DNA of 64,000 nucleotides. It comes from Ramazzottius varieornatus. Its lineage: Eukaryota > Tardigrada > Eutardigrada > Parachela > Ramazzottiidae. A program made the translations under genes and the position numbers. The notes under the pieces are model-generated. The model did not search any database. It saw only the letters and a list, made by a program, of their open reading frames with translations, and was not told the DNA's origin. Shown one piece after another: positions 12,001-23,051 of the stretch; the first letter of the stretch is position 1; every line of letters starts with the position of its first letter. The DNA is taken from positions 961,481 to 1,025,480 of the forward strand of contig BDGG01000002.1 in assembly GCA_001949185.1 (NCBI GenBank), read 5' to 3'.

Positions 12001-15000
12001 TAGTCTTCCCTTTCCTTTTCTTAACGCTAAGAAACAATATTGGAACAGTATCCGAACGACCAACCTATTTACTTTATCCTCCAACGTAAGGCAAATGGGG
12101 GAATTTTTCGCCATGCTCGGTCGTCCAGAACAATTCTGATCCGATTCCCTCTTAGGTCTATTTTTGTTATCCCCAGCCTTCTAAATAATCTGGCGGTAGA
12201 AAGCAGGGCAAGATAAACAGGAGGAATTTTCACAGTTCGGACGTTCTGGCTTAGTGCTTGCTTTGATAGGTTTTTATGCCCGGGGAGGGTGTTTTAAAGT
12301 AATGGTGATGCCCGAGCCACAGAAACGGACAGGCTCGGGGGTGCGTCAGTTCAGTTGGAAATGTGCTTTTTACCCGCTTTCCTCGCTATGATGAGCTCTG
12401 TGACGTCAGCGGGGCACTGGAAACATTTGAGTAATCTCCCTTTTATGTTTGGCAGGACGTTTATGGACGGCTCCTGAGTTACTGCGGCTGCCCAAGATTC
12501 CGGCGGCTGGGACACAAAAGGGTGACGTTTACAGCTTTGCTATCATTGCGCAAGAAATTGTCTACCGCAGTGGGCCCTTCTTCATCCAGCACGAAGAAGC
12601 CCACCAAACCGACGATCCCAAGGGTGAGTATCACGACAAACAATCACTGTGGAAGAGGGCACTAGCCAAGGACAAGCTAAGTGAAGTGCCGTCTCGACAG
12701 CTGATCGATACACGCTCACTCTATCAAGCAATCCCGCCTAATACCATAACAAAGTATTCCTTGCGGAATGATGGGCAAGAGAAGGGAAGACAAGTCGCTT
12801 CCTTCTTGTGAAAGAGATGCAGATGCTCCAGTTCAACAACTGATGCATTGGCAGATCCGAACTTTATGAGCAACTTCCGCTTTTCCCCATTGACTTAATC
12901 TTGACTTTGCGCGTTTGCTATGTGAAGTAGCACACCCTTTGGCCTTGAGTACTTTCTGGGAAATATCCGGCTAGGAGATCTTTTCAAAAGCTCGTCCCGA
13001 AGTATAATCGAAAGTTTCGCTTCTTCCTCGAGACTGTCGGAAATTCAACTGGGAATCGTATTTTCAGAGATTGTTCTCCGCGTGATGATGGAGTCGAGGA
13101 ATGGTCAAGTCTTTCGACCGTCGCTGGACGCCTCGGCAGCTGACGAGTCGCTGGTGGTCATCATTGAGAAGTGCTGGAGCGAGGACCCGAACATCCGACC
13201 GGACTTTCATACGCTTCGCAACCATATCCGACGTTTGAATAGGTTGGGGATTATAAGTGGTCGTAACTGTATTTCCGGCCGGTGTTTTGCTGTATTATGT
13301 GACTCTCTGGCTAACCGGATCGTTTCAAACTCGCAGGGTGAATGAGAGCGGAAATCTCTTGGACAATCTCCTACAGCGTATGGAACAGTACGCTAATAAT
13401 CTCGAGACGTTGGTGCAAGAGCGCACTGCGGACTATTTAGAGCAGAAACGCAAAGCCGAAGAACTACTTTATCAACTGCTTCCCAGGTAAAAAATTCAGT
13501 GACAAATTCATTCCGATGCAAAACCGGAAGATGTGAACTACAGTCTGTCACAGCCAAGTTGTCCCTCCGATGGTTTCCTTCTCAGAAATATTCTCCGCTG
13601 CTTCGATTCAGATTCGATTCAGATTCTTTTGACATTACAACAAACGCATAGCTGGGTTTGTTGTGACATATTTAAAGAAGCAATCCACCAACAGCAGATT
13701 TTGGGAGAAATTTCAAATGTCAATTCATTTCGAGACCCAGAACACCTGTTACAAAAAAGCGTCTGGAGAATTCATCAGAAGGTTTGCGAACTCACACGTT
13801 ATGGATGTTCGTGCGGAAAAAGCTGCTCTTTACAGCTGGGCATAAGGCAAAAATCGCAAAGTAACTGGGCCGGTAAAATTTGCTAAAATCCGCTCTTTTT
13901 CGGTTTCCTCTATATATCATCCCTTTCAGAGACAGCTTCTCCATGAAATGTGATGTCGATAAAACGCAAGGTTTTTGGTCAGCTGTAGGCCAGTACTTGC
14001 AGTAGACGTTTGTAAATGCCTGAACAGACCTGAAGCTTCCGAACTAATGGGGACCCCTTCCGGCGAAGGTGCAGAAATACACCGAAGCAGTCGTTGTGCG
14101 GCAAAATAAAGTTAGCTCTGCGCTTGGTCACAATTTTCTGTCCGCTGCTTTCTTGAGGGTGGCTGAGTGAGTTTCATAATGTCCTAGCTATTTTCCAGTA
14201 TCAAAACTATTCGAAAAAGCTGTGCCTTGGTTGAGAAAACTTTCTGCGAACAATCTTCCCTGAAAATCTTAAGTCAATGACCTATTCTGTGGGACAGGTT
14301 AGCAGCTGTTGCCGAAAGCGTTTTGGAAGATGGACTGTTTGGTAGCACAGGGTTCGTTCTTTCGTTGGATACGCGGGAAGTTTTACAGAAGACAGAAAAC
14401 TAAGGCCCAAAAATTTGTTTACTGAGGTTAGACTGAGCGGCCTAACCGGGTCCGACCACTGTGCGGCCTAACCGGGTCCGACCACTGTGCGGCCTACCAC
14501 AAGTCCGTTTCGGCATCACGAAATTTTGATAAAAACCTTTCCGGTAATACAAAATTGGCTTCCCGGGTGTAAAAATGAGCAGACTATCGATTAAAAAAAA
14601 TAGCTCTGAGGGTATAGCAGAAGTTTCAAAGGAGTGAGAATTCTTTTACGGAACGGGGAGAACTTGGCTGTGACAGACTGTAGGATACAAGCTCGGCGAA
14701 ACCGTTTTTCCAAGTGACGCACTTTGTTAGCCGTTCACGCTGGAAATCTGCACCACTTGGAAAGTATGTCGCATTCGAAAAGATTGCTTGACCAAGTGGC
14801 GCAGGATCCCGGCCGTTCAGTCCGACAGCATGCGTTACTCGGGAAAACATTCATGAGTTGACAAGTTTGCCTTTCCAAGTGGTGCACCCGTTCAGCCAGT
14901 AACACCGATAATGTGCGCCACTTGAAGGAGCAGTCTAGCTGGGTTTCTTTGCAGAACTCCTGACTAGCATTGACGGGTTTCGTTTTGCAGAGCGGTGGCC

Positions 15001-17571
15001 AGCCAGCTGATCAGAGGAGAAGCTGTGAAGGTGAGGCTTTCCCATTTTCGCAACAGTTTTCATGTGCCGCTTTTCGCAATGATGTGCGGGCGTTACTGTA
15101 CCTAATCGTTGGACAATGTGGCATAACGTGAGATATGGCGAAGTTGATGCGCTGTGACAGTAATGGACAGTTTTTATAAGAATTAGCTGTCTTTCGCTTT
15201 CAAACCACCACTTTTCTGTATTATTGTTGCATTCAGTTAAATTTTTTGTAGGCGGAGTCTTTCGATAGCGTGACGGTATATTTCAGGTAATTGAGATTAA
15301 TTTCGGTATGTAGTCTATAACGACTTCGTCCGTGATTGATTGCGGGAATTGCAAAATTTCATCTGCGTTATTTTACCAACTCGACCCTCATGGGAAATCA
15401 CATGTTGCTCAATTTGCAGTGATATAGTTGGATTTACAATGATATCAGCCATGAGTGAGTAGATTGCATCTGAAGAGTTTAAATTTGATCTATATTTTCC
15501 AGTTCGATGTGCCAGCGAACCCATTGCCGTCGCTGCCTTTCGGACGTGTTCGCAAATATTTTTTCGAGACCGAATATCTATTTCGAATTTTCAGCCCAAT
15601 TGTTATTTATTTTTCGACATTTTTTTCTGGATTGCTTTTGTCTTCGGACTATACAAGTTTTCCTTGCAGGCACCCCCTTGCAAGTGGTCAACTTCCTTAA
15701 CGATCTCTACACGTATGTTTGTCCTTCCAGCCACACTGATAAATTTCGGCGATAGTGGTATCTGTAACGAGCGGAGTAGTTTCTGTATGGGCTAACAGAA
15801 GCGTGTGTTTGACGTTGCAGATGTTTCGATGGGATAACCGAGGTCTTTGATGTGTACAAAGTGGTGAGTGGGCCCCTTGATAACCACATTATTCACAAGA
15901 GAATGACGTTGAGCACGCATTAAGCCGCCTGTCTTTCTTTTGAAGGACGAAGTTTGGTTGGCTTTTGAGTCTTGATGAAATGGATTTTTTTCCTTGCAGG
16001 AAACCATCGGAGACGCCTATGTGGTAATTCACGCTTCTCTGTTGTCTGCTGAGATGACACTTCCGGATTTATTCTGTCACCGTTGTTTCATTGTATTATT
16101 CGCCATGTTTCATCTTCACTCAGTGAAGAGCTATTCGTTTGCTTTTTTTCTGGAACTTTTGGTCTGACTGTAACCTAACTGATTTCATTCTGTTAATGTG
16201 TAATTTTTAGGACATTTTTAGAATATCTTCCTGCAGCGTTTTGACGTTTAGGTTTGTGCTTTAGGTCGTGAGTGGTTTGCCAGTGAGGAATGGCAACCTG
16301 CACGCTCGAGAGATAGGCCGTATGTCGCTTCGCATAATCGAAGCGGTCAAGACCTTCACCATACGGCATCGACCGGATGATTCGCTGCGGGTGCGGATTG
16401 GACTGCATAGTGGGCCTGTGGTAGCTGGCGTTGTAGGCCTGAAAATGCCGCGTTATTGCCTGTGAGAAATTCCTTCCACCGGTTTTCACCTTCCCATTTT
16501 CTTGATCCATGTCTTCCTTGTGACAGGTTTGGCGATACGGTCAACACAGCTTCCCGCATGGAAAGCAACAGTCTTCGTAAGTGGAAGACCACATTTGTTT
16601 TCCTTGGCATCCAATGGCATCATCCTTTGCTTTCAGCTCTTCGGATCCACTGCAGCGAAGCGTGTAAGAACGTCCTGGAGACGTTTGGCAGTTTCGAGCT
16701 GGAACTGCGGGGAGAACTGGACGTTAAGGTACAGTGAGTCATGGCCGTGCAGAAAAGCCGCTTAAATTTGATGATGATATTTCAATAGGTAAAGAAGTCT
16801 CTTGTGGAAAAGATAAGTTTTTTTCTTGAATACAGGGTAAAGGAAAGATGACAACGTACTGGTTGAATGGGGAAAAGCCCGACTTATCTGTGATAGCCAG
16901 CCCTGCTCAATCGCCCACCACCCCAACGATGGTGCCTACCACGGGCTTCTTCGCTAGCTCCGATCTCAAGCGGGTCTCCAGTAAGCCTCGGTCTCTGGCC
17001 AGTGCCGGCATGCAGGCACCTGCCGTACCTCCCATCCCCGTCTCCCACGTTGAAGAGAACGAGGTAATTTAATATTTTGGCCCATTGCGCCGCGATATGG
17101 TTCATTTTTTGTCTCTCTTTCGACTGGTTTGGTGTGATTCGAAGTGCGGCAAGCAAACTGAGAAACATCGATCTTTCGGGTGGCGCACTTTATGACTGCT
17201 ATTAGCTGGAAGCGTGTGCCACCTGGTAAAACGATCTTGTCGAGCTGGGTTGCTGTTCCAAGTGGCGCACTCCTCCAGTGTTATCGTTCGGGCGTATGTG
17301 CCACTTGAGATGAAGATCCGAATGAATTGATCTTCCGTCGTCCCAGTTCTTTCTGCTTTTTTTTCTGAAATTTGGTATCGTTTTACGCTTACTGTAGGTA
17401 TCGCCAGCCTCCACGCGCAGTATTCTGGTCGACACGAGCCCCGACTCGAACGCCAGTGCGGCAACGCCACCCAGTGTTCAGTTCCTCCTGTCGAACGGCA
17501 TTTCCATGACGAGTACTGCACCGTCGTCGGCAGTTCCGGTGCAAAATGGCGCCGGTGACTTTTACGCTTGA
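6074..17571 (+). CDS. natriuretic-peptide-type receptor guanylate cyclase, 33 exons
   Basis: Exons: 6074-6328, 6389-6425, 6621-6658, 6794-6910, 7029-7176, 7450-7593, 8747-8832, 8902-8930, 8956-9184, 9468-9603, 9804-9843, 9953-10004, 10089-10224, 10289-10326, 10404-10565, 10932-11090, 11177-11353, 11732-11828, 11921-11998, 12456-12623, 13068-13242, 13337-13486, 14991-15030, 15252-15286, 15420-15454, 15670-15712, 15821-15863, 16000-16023, 16265-16461, 16527-16576, 16637-16728, 16836-17063, 17398-17571. All phases agree, giving 1203 aa. Order: signal peptide; extracellular ANF-receptor domain to about residue 480; one membrane span (about 483-508); kinase-homology domain (549-834) with CAVKKM, HGNLKS in place of HRD and DYG in place of DFG, so a pseudokinase; coiled-coil linker with MEQYANNLE; cyclase domain (884-1070) with [26 protein letters not shown] and the E and C residues that select GTP. 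It makes cGMP from GTP at the plasma membrane. About 115 Ser/Pro-rich residues follow the cyclase domain. The exact start ATG is the least certain point. Confidence 0.93.
8571..8696. repeat. AAGTGGCGCAC double-hairpin repeat (intron)
   Basis: One AAGTGGCGC...GTGCGCCACTT hairpin (8574-8621) is followed by a degenerate second one (about 8650-8696). It sits inside the guanylate cyclase intron just before the exon at 8747. Confidence 0.6.
9212..9350. repeat. AAGTGGCGCAC repeat, degenerate copy (intron)
   Basis: Two AAAGTGGCGCAC half-sites at about 9247 and 9280, flanked by the family's outer sequence (AGCAAACAAACTCG on the left, ATCTTGTCGAATTT on the right). Palindromic partners are eroded. Confidence 0.5.
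11441..11610. repeat. AAGTGGCGCAC double-hairpin repeat (intron)
   Basis: Two imperfect palindromes in tandem, 11441-11497 and 11521-11576, each with a CCAAGTG(G/A)C left arm and a TGCGCCAC right arm. They end in the family tail that reads like GAATTCCTCTGTCGGCGTCCC. Confidence 0.7.
14437..14496 (+). repeat. 26-bp tandem repeat, about 2.3 copies
   Basis: The unit starting GCGGCCTAACCGGGTCCG begins at 14437 and 14463 (identical) and again, partially, at 14489. It lies in the 1.5 kb intron between the coiled-coil and cyclase exons. Confidence 0.75.
14691..14926. repeat. AAGTGGCGCAC repeat cluster, three hairpin units (intron)
   Basis: Units near 14707-14762, 14800-14840 (right arm eroded) and 14873-14926. 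The last has clear TCCAAGTGG...CCACTTGA arms. Same family as the other copies. Confidence 0.7.
17171..17344. repeat. AAGTGGCGCAC double-hairpin repeat (last intron)
   Basis: Two palindromic units (17177-17226 and 17260-17309) separated by GATCTTGTCGAGCTGGG and followed by the tail ending in CCGTCGTCCC. It occupies most of the last intron of the guanylate cyclase gene. Confidence 0.7.
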
Positions 17572-18178
17572 AGGCCGTGGTTTCTTTCTGTTCAGATATT
17601 CTTCTCCCGTGTTGTTTAGATTATAGATTTGGAGAAAAACGAGTGTGCTACATTTTTGTTCCTGTTGAATGACAAGCTATCTAATGTTACGTACTCTTAA
17701 GGTACTGCCTTCTTTGGTGACTGTTTTATCGGTAAACAGCACGCAACTAAATTTAAGAATCTGCGTTGTCTCTACGGAGGTCCCACTGGAGGATACGGCT
17801 CGTCTTCTGGACACTACACCAGTTCTCAAGGAGGACAGCAGGGAAGTTGATTGCATTGTACCGTAAAGGACCGCTAAGTCGAGATAGCACAGGTGGTGAT
17901 AACCCTGCAGCACAAGGAAACCGGGTTTCTACTGATTTTCTATTTATTGGTTCGGCAGATATGAGACGCGAGAAAATTTTGACCGAGGAAACCGGGCGCT
18001 CAGAGTTCAGTGAGGATAATGAGTGTTTAGCTGAAGAACACGGATGTTGCAGCATCGTAAGCAACTTCGGCATAAAGCAAACTTCCTAGACGTGTACGAT
18101 ATTGTTAAAACTGATGTGAAAGCTGGGCGCTGCGGTCCATGGTGCTGCGACGTGTCGGCTTCAGGAAGAGATGGTGTT
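17572..18178. other. intergenic between convergent genes
   Basis: The guanylate cyclase (+) and the six-cysteine secreted protein (-) converge here, so it is 3' untranslated and spacer sequence. Nothing else was recognised. Confidence 0.4.
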
Positions 18179-18616
18179 TTAGGGGCAAGCAGCTGGATCT
18201 CCACCCCAAGTTCCACCGCCCAACGTCACACACGCAAAACAGTCGGCGTCTGCCGCACCATTAGGGCAATAGTTACCAGTGCAGGGATCGCAGGCCGGTG
18301 GATTGGTAGGAACAGTCATCTGAACGGTACGAGCAGACAAACTGATCTGCCTTAGGGTAGTAGGTCTGGTGGTCGTAGTAGTACGAGGGGCCAGAGAGAT
18401 ACGACCCTGACCACGATGGCGAACATCCTTGACAACAACGTTGTGTCTGCCGCCTTTGACCTGTTGGGCCTTGCCAGCGCTCTGCAAGTTGTGAGTCTTT
18501 CGCTGGACCACAGCGGCATGACGACCGGCGGACTGCCTCTTATCCGTGGCTCCGGCGGTCTCCAGATGGACGGCCACGACAACCAGTCCAAGACAGACGA
18601 TGCTGATCCACGACAT
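18179..18616 (-). CDS. secreted Thr-rich six-cysteine protein, paralogue 1
   Basis: Single-exon frame of 145 aa. The start is set at the MSWISIV methionine (18616), where similarity to paralogue 2 (23504) begins; an ATG four codons upstream is possible. Signal peptide MSWISIVCLGLVVVAVHLE; cleavage probably near AGATDK. A basic His/Lys/Gln-rich stretch follows, then a Thr-rich linker (RTTTTTRPTT), then a compact tail with six cysteines: C-x2-C-x4-C-x8-C-x2-C-x14-C-P, ending at TAA. The final C-x2-C-x14-C is shared exactly with paralogue 2. I recognise no family. The Thr-rich linker could be O-glycosylated and the tail could be a small disulfide domain; both are inference. Confidence 0.72.
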   Translation of the reverse strand: MSWISIVCLGLVVVAVHLETAGATDKRQSAGRHAAVVQRKTHNLQSAGKAQQVKGGRHNVVVKDVRHRGQGRISLAPRTTTTTRPTTLRQISLSARTVQMTVPTNPPACDPCTGNYCPNGAADADCFACVTLGGGTWGGDPAACP

Positions 18617-20717
18617 TTTGCCTTCCAAATTCGAAATTGCTCTGAAACGAAAAGGCTTTAAAGTACGTGGTTGAGCGTTGGAAGTATGATAAGGGTAGAC
18701 ACTTGCTTAAGACGGTTGTCGAAGGGAAGGATCTTGTTGAGGGATAGTGCGGAGAGAGCTGCATATCTTCTACAAAAGTATTTCTGCTTAAATACACGGA
18801 GGGACAAACAGGCCGTCACGGTGCTGGCTTGCATGCCTGGAACATGGCAAAACAGAAATGTTCGTTTCATTGTTCTGTACCGGGAAGCTTTGAAGAGGGA
18901 GTTTTCGAAATCTGAACAAGGCGGGAATCTTTTGCATCCTGACGAAGTCCTTCAGAGTACTCCGATATGCTGGCACGCGCACTGTCATTGTCAAGTTTAC
19001 GGTACAATGGATCGAGAATCATTAGACCGCGTAATCACAAGGTCCCTGATTGCATTCCAACCGCGTTCGCGCGCCAAACTTCTGACCACTTAGGCATGCT
19101 ATGCCGCGTTTTTTGAATATTCGATTTAACACAAAGCTCGCTTTAGCTTTCCTTTGATCACAATTTATTGTGTTGACCTGCATCGAAACTCGTCATTTAG
19201 AACTTTGCAAACACCTTTGGAGAGGCTTGGAAATGCCGCACTTCCTCCTGACTGCAGTGATTCGACAAATGTTCGCTGGCAGCAGGGCTTCGCAGTGAGA
19301 TGCATTTACAGCAAACATACACGCTCGGGTTTACAGTACATTAGCAACTCGAAAGCATATTGAAGCTTACACCCTGATTACCACCGTTCTGATTGTAAAC
19401 ACAACACGACACGTTTATCTCTCCACAGTTCCCACTTTTCGGTGCGGATTAAACTGTTTTCCTTAGCATGATCTCCTTTGCATGAGAAACGACTGTCAAC
19501 CATTGGGCAGCATAACTCCGGCACGTGGGAAAAAGAACTCTGCGATTTCCGCTGGTTTTAGCGATATACGATGTTCGAGGGTTTTGCTCGAGGTACGAGT
19601 ACATAACAAGCATCCGTCTGGAAAAAAACTGAAACTCGGAGGAGATCGAGTTTCCTCTACAAACTCTAAGGCTAGAACGAACTTGGCTATCATCGGTGCG
19701 TCCAGCTGAAAGTCAAAATGGCCTGGGCTACTGTACTTTCTGCACATTGACCTTCAAGGCCTGACAATCTTCCAGATGTTGAAATTCCGGAAATTCCCCA
19801 TTGGCTGATCTGGGCCGCGCCTTCTCTTTTCTATCAGTTAAAGTTCTGTGCTCACAATGAGTACGCTGGTGATCTGTCGACACGAAAGCTCAGTAATCGG
19901 GATGTTAAGCGCCGGGTAGTAAAACGAGGCATTCACTACTTTAAAAAGAGGCCAGCGGGAAGATTTTCATCGAACTTCGAACATAGCAAGCAAAATTAAC
20001 ACTACAGGGGAATTGAAAAGTATAGGAAGGCATCTAAGAAAAAATCCGCTGTGCGAAACGAATCCATTTGAAAATGTTTTGAATTTAATAGATGATGGAC
20101 TTTTTTATGGCTCACGAAACGAAGGGGGACCCGCCTCGTTTGCCGCGAGAGAAATTGTCAGTCGATTTGAGTCGGTCACTCAAGCTTGCTCGTTCAAAAA
20201 TCGGCGACTTGGAAGTTAACATTGAAGTTACGATAAATGCAAGTTTTCCACCTGCCGGATCCATTTTGTATGTCAAGCAAAACGAAGCCTTATGGCCTAA
20301 ATCGATTGGCCAGAATCGTCGTCCACCAGTGCTTCAGGCCATTAGCAAAGCGATCTTCTTAGCCTTTGATGTTAGGAACTCCACACCCAACCGTTCCAGG
20401 GCGAACGGCGCTCCCCGAACGAACAGGAACCGTCCAGCTTCTGAATAGCGAGTGCCATGCATATTAAAGTGACAAGCTCCACCCTTTCCGGCTCCTCCCG
20501 TAGGCGGAGTGTTCAAATCCGGTTGGTCGGCCAAGCGAGCGGGTTTTGCGGACTGGTCGATTCTATTTTCTGTTATCAATCAGTAATCAACACGGTACTT
20601 CAATCAACCGGACTTGGCAATCAGCCACATGGTACACTGGAAAAACCAGAACATGAGCTAACTTAGCACGGAGCTAATAGAGCATCGAAACGGGCGTTAT
20701 CACAAAAACATGAAGAG
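18617..20717. other. intergenic with one TIR element
   Basis: Promoter side of the paralogue 1 gene. A segment near 19000-19050 (TGGATCGAGAATC...AGACCGCG) resembles 24100-24150 upstream of paralogue 2, suggesting the two genes were copied with 5' flank. The element at 19365-19909 is listed separately. Open frames at 20092-20448 (+) and 20334-20579 (-) overlap and neither is convincing. Confidence 0.35.
19365..19909. repeat. about 540-bp nonautonomous TIR element, copy 1
   Basis: Ends read as inverted sequences (CTTACACCCTGATTACCA on the left, GGGATGTTAAG on the right). Internal sequence matches 34783-35318 in the same orientation, including GGTGCGTCCAG and GTTAAAGTTCTGTGCTCAC. No coding capacity seen. 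Confidence 0.65.
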
Positions 20718-20894
20718 ATGAACGACGGAAATCCCTGCTATAACATCAGCGACGCAGAAGGCAGCAGAAACCTGCAGAAGGACAATATAGCCACACAAGT
20801 TTTCAGCGACATCGCGCCAGGTTCAGGTGGACTCCGATCTGCTGACTACAATCGCAGAAAACCGTCCATTACTGAGGGATTAAATAAGCACTGA
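20718..20894 (+). CDS. small open reading frame, unidentified
   Basis: 58 codons from ATG 20718 to TGA 20892-20894, starting MNDGNPCYNISDAEGSRN. Composition is protein-like (acidic, polar, no runs of rare residues) compared with surrounding frames. No signal peptide, membrane segment or known motif. It may be a terminal exon rather than a complete gene, or chance. Confidence 0.22.
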   Translation: MNDGNPCYNISDAEGSRNLQKDNIATQVFSDIAPGSGGLRSADYNRRKPSITEGLNKH

Positions 20895-21164
20895 GCACAC
20901 AACTGGAGATTGGTAGTCGGTTCTCGATGAGGTGGACTTACTTGAGAATTAGGACAGGAATCCCGGTCGGGAGCCAAAAGTGCAAACGCGGACTGACTTG
21001 ATCCCCGGTTTCAGTTGCTAAACTGGGAACTGAAACCGAGGATCCTCTGTAAAGTCCACTGCGTTGAAACTTGTACGCGTGGCGGTGAGGATGGAAACCT
21101 GTAGCGCGTCGTCGATGCAAAGACTGCGGTGTAATTGACCTTGCCACAAAACCAGATATGCTGA

Positions 21165-22002
21165 GCATAGGTTCCCAGGATTGAATTTAATTTGTGTAGA
21201 AGAAGTATGCTGGATATACGTCATCATTTCTTCGACCAATGGCAAGAAAAAAATGGATTCTTCCGGGTGTCTTGATGCAGGTCGACAGTACATGGTTCCT
21301 GAGGTGTAGATAAAAGAATCGAGCCGATCTGACGATTAACTACACGTTGATGACCGGCCGACTATTCCCAAACTGTATAGTGTCTCAGTAGAGCCTTCTG
21401 TGCTTATAATCATGATCATGGCATCACAAGGTTAGTTTTCCCGTAAATAATTAAACTTATCAACAACAGCACTGTGCATCTATATTTTACCCGTTACGCG
21501 ACAAGCGATAATGAGCAATACCGACGCAATGAATAAAGCTGAACGCTTCAGCATGACAAGTGCGGTTTCACAGAGCAAAGCAGATACTGCATAAGTACTC
21601 ATTACAAGAAAAGTGATGGTATTAGTGCCAAACGAACGTGAATTATTCTGTCCAAGAGCCGTGAGGTACGCAATCAAATCCGCGTCCGTTTGTTATTGGC
21701 AAGCACTTTCAGAAGTCGGATGCAATGCTTTCACTGACAAACACGCTTTTCGTATGGAAACAGCTCTTAACAAATCTCTACAGAATTGTATCGTTTCGGA
21801 TTTGGCCGATCATTAAACTGTAGTTAACCGTCAGATCGGCTCGATTCTTTTTTCCTACACCTCACGAACCATGTACTATCGACCTGCATCAAAACACCCG
21901 GAAGAATCCATTTTTTTCTTGCCATTGGTCGAAAAAAATTGTGACGTATATTCAGCTTACTTCTTCTGTAAAAATCAAATTCAATCCTGAGAACCTATGA
22001 TG
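21165..22002. repeat. fold-back element with arms of about 180 bp
   Basis: Left arm 21165-21343 and right arm 21820-22002 are inverted copies with scattered mismatches; shared blocks include GATCGGCTCGATTCTTTT and AATGGATTCTTCCGGGTG or their complements. The 480 bp loop has no clear gene. MITE or fold-back transposon structure. Confidence 0.75.
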
Positions 22003-22067
22003 CTTAGTGGTGGCCCGCTTTACAGTGAGTTGACCCGTAAAAGAGCGTAACACAGTAAACTCAGGAG

Positions 22068-22575
22068 GGGATTACGCCAAGCGGCCTATCCTACTGATCA
22101 AACCGACCCAACAGAAAGATTGAGGAGAGTCTTGCGCACAGTTTGAGCTATCAAAGTAGTCCAAATATAAATCGTGGAAGATTCTGCGGGATCCGGGACT
22201 ACCAGCTCCAAGTTGCTGCAGTGACGCAAAGCTTTGATTGGCAATTTTGATTCGATGCGATCGTTCACCCGATCAGCTTTTTTGTCATGTTGTGACCAGA
22301 TGGCGCGCCATCCAGCGCGCACAAGGTGCTGTGGTATACCGTTCTGTGCTGAATGTCGAAACAGCTGATCGGATGTACATTTCGCAGCGAATCAAAATTA
22401 GCGATCAAAGAGTTTTGCCTCACTGCAGCAACTTGGAGCCTGTAGTCCCGGATCCCGCAGAATCTACGAGGATTTGTATTTGGACGACTTTGATAGCTCA
22501 AATTGTACGCAAGACTTTCCTCTATCTTTCTGTTGGGTCGGTCTGATCGTCAGGATGTGCCGCTTGGCGTAATCC
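22068..22575. repeat. fold-back MITE, family with GGGATTACGCC ends
   Basis: Termini GGGGATTACGCCAAGCGG and CCGCTTGGCGTAATCCC are inverted, and arms of over 200 bp match throughout. Sub-terminal AACAGAAAGATTGAGGAGAG is close to a sequence in the 28777-29564 element, so the two belong to related families. Confidence 0.75.
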
Positions 22576-22688
22576 CATTGTCAGGCAGGTGGACTTTGAT
22601 GCTATTATTTCTTAGTTAGCAGTCATGACAGAAAGCGACAGGGTTATTGTGACGCCTCGGGAACCAGTACTATAGTTGGTCGAAGCAT

Positions 22689-22884
22689 AGATGCCGCCAG
22701 CCAAAAAGTTCGTGCCATGATCCGTTACTACGAGGTGCACCCCTGTACACCGACCTCCCAAGCTTGGGGTCCACGAATACTTGTTAACCTGAGGGTCCAA
22801 ACTATTTTTTCGGATCAGCTGTTTTGGGGTGGGGGTGCACTCCTCCCAGTATCATGGCACGAACCTCGTACGGCAGGCGGCATC
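22689..22884. repeat. small fold-back element
   Basis: Left arm (GATGCCGCCAGCC...CGTGCCATGAT) at about 22689-22740 is inverted at about 22835-22884 (ATCATGGCACG...GGCGGCATC). Confidence 0.6.
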
Positions 22885-23051
22885 CATGAGTCAAAGCAAC
22901 CACAGATTGCTCAGCTGCCCAGAGCCGTCCGTGAAACCATAACAAACTTTATTCCCATGAGTTCTATGAACAGAAAGCTCGCGCAAAAACATATATGGAG
23001 ATATAACTATACCATCACGTTACGCGCGAGAGCCTTGCAAGTGGCTGCAGC

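Noticed and set aside
14437-14496. Possible CRISPR-like array because of exact 26-bp direct repeats
   Set aside because: Only about 2.3 abutting copies with no spacers, inside a eukaryotic intron; a simple tandem repeat.
20092-20579. 118-codon plus-strand ORF and overlapping minus-strand ORF
   Set aside because: No domain, signal peptide or splice support, and the two overlap on opposite strands, so neither is preferred.
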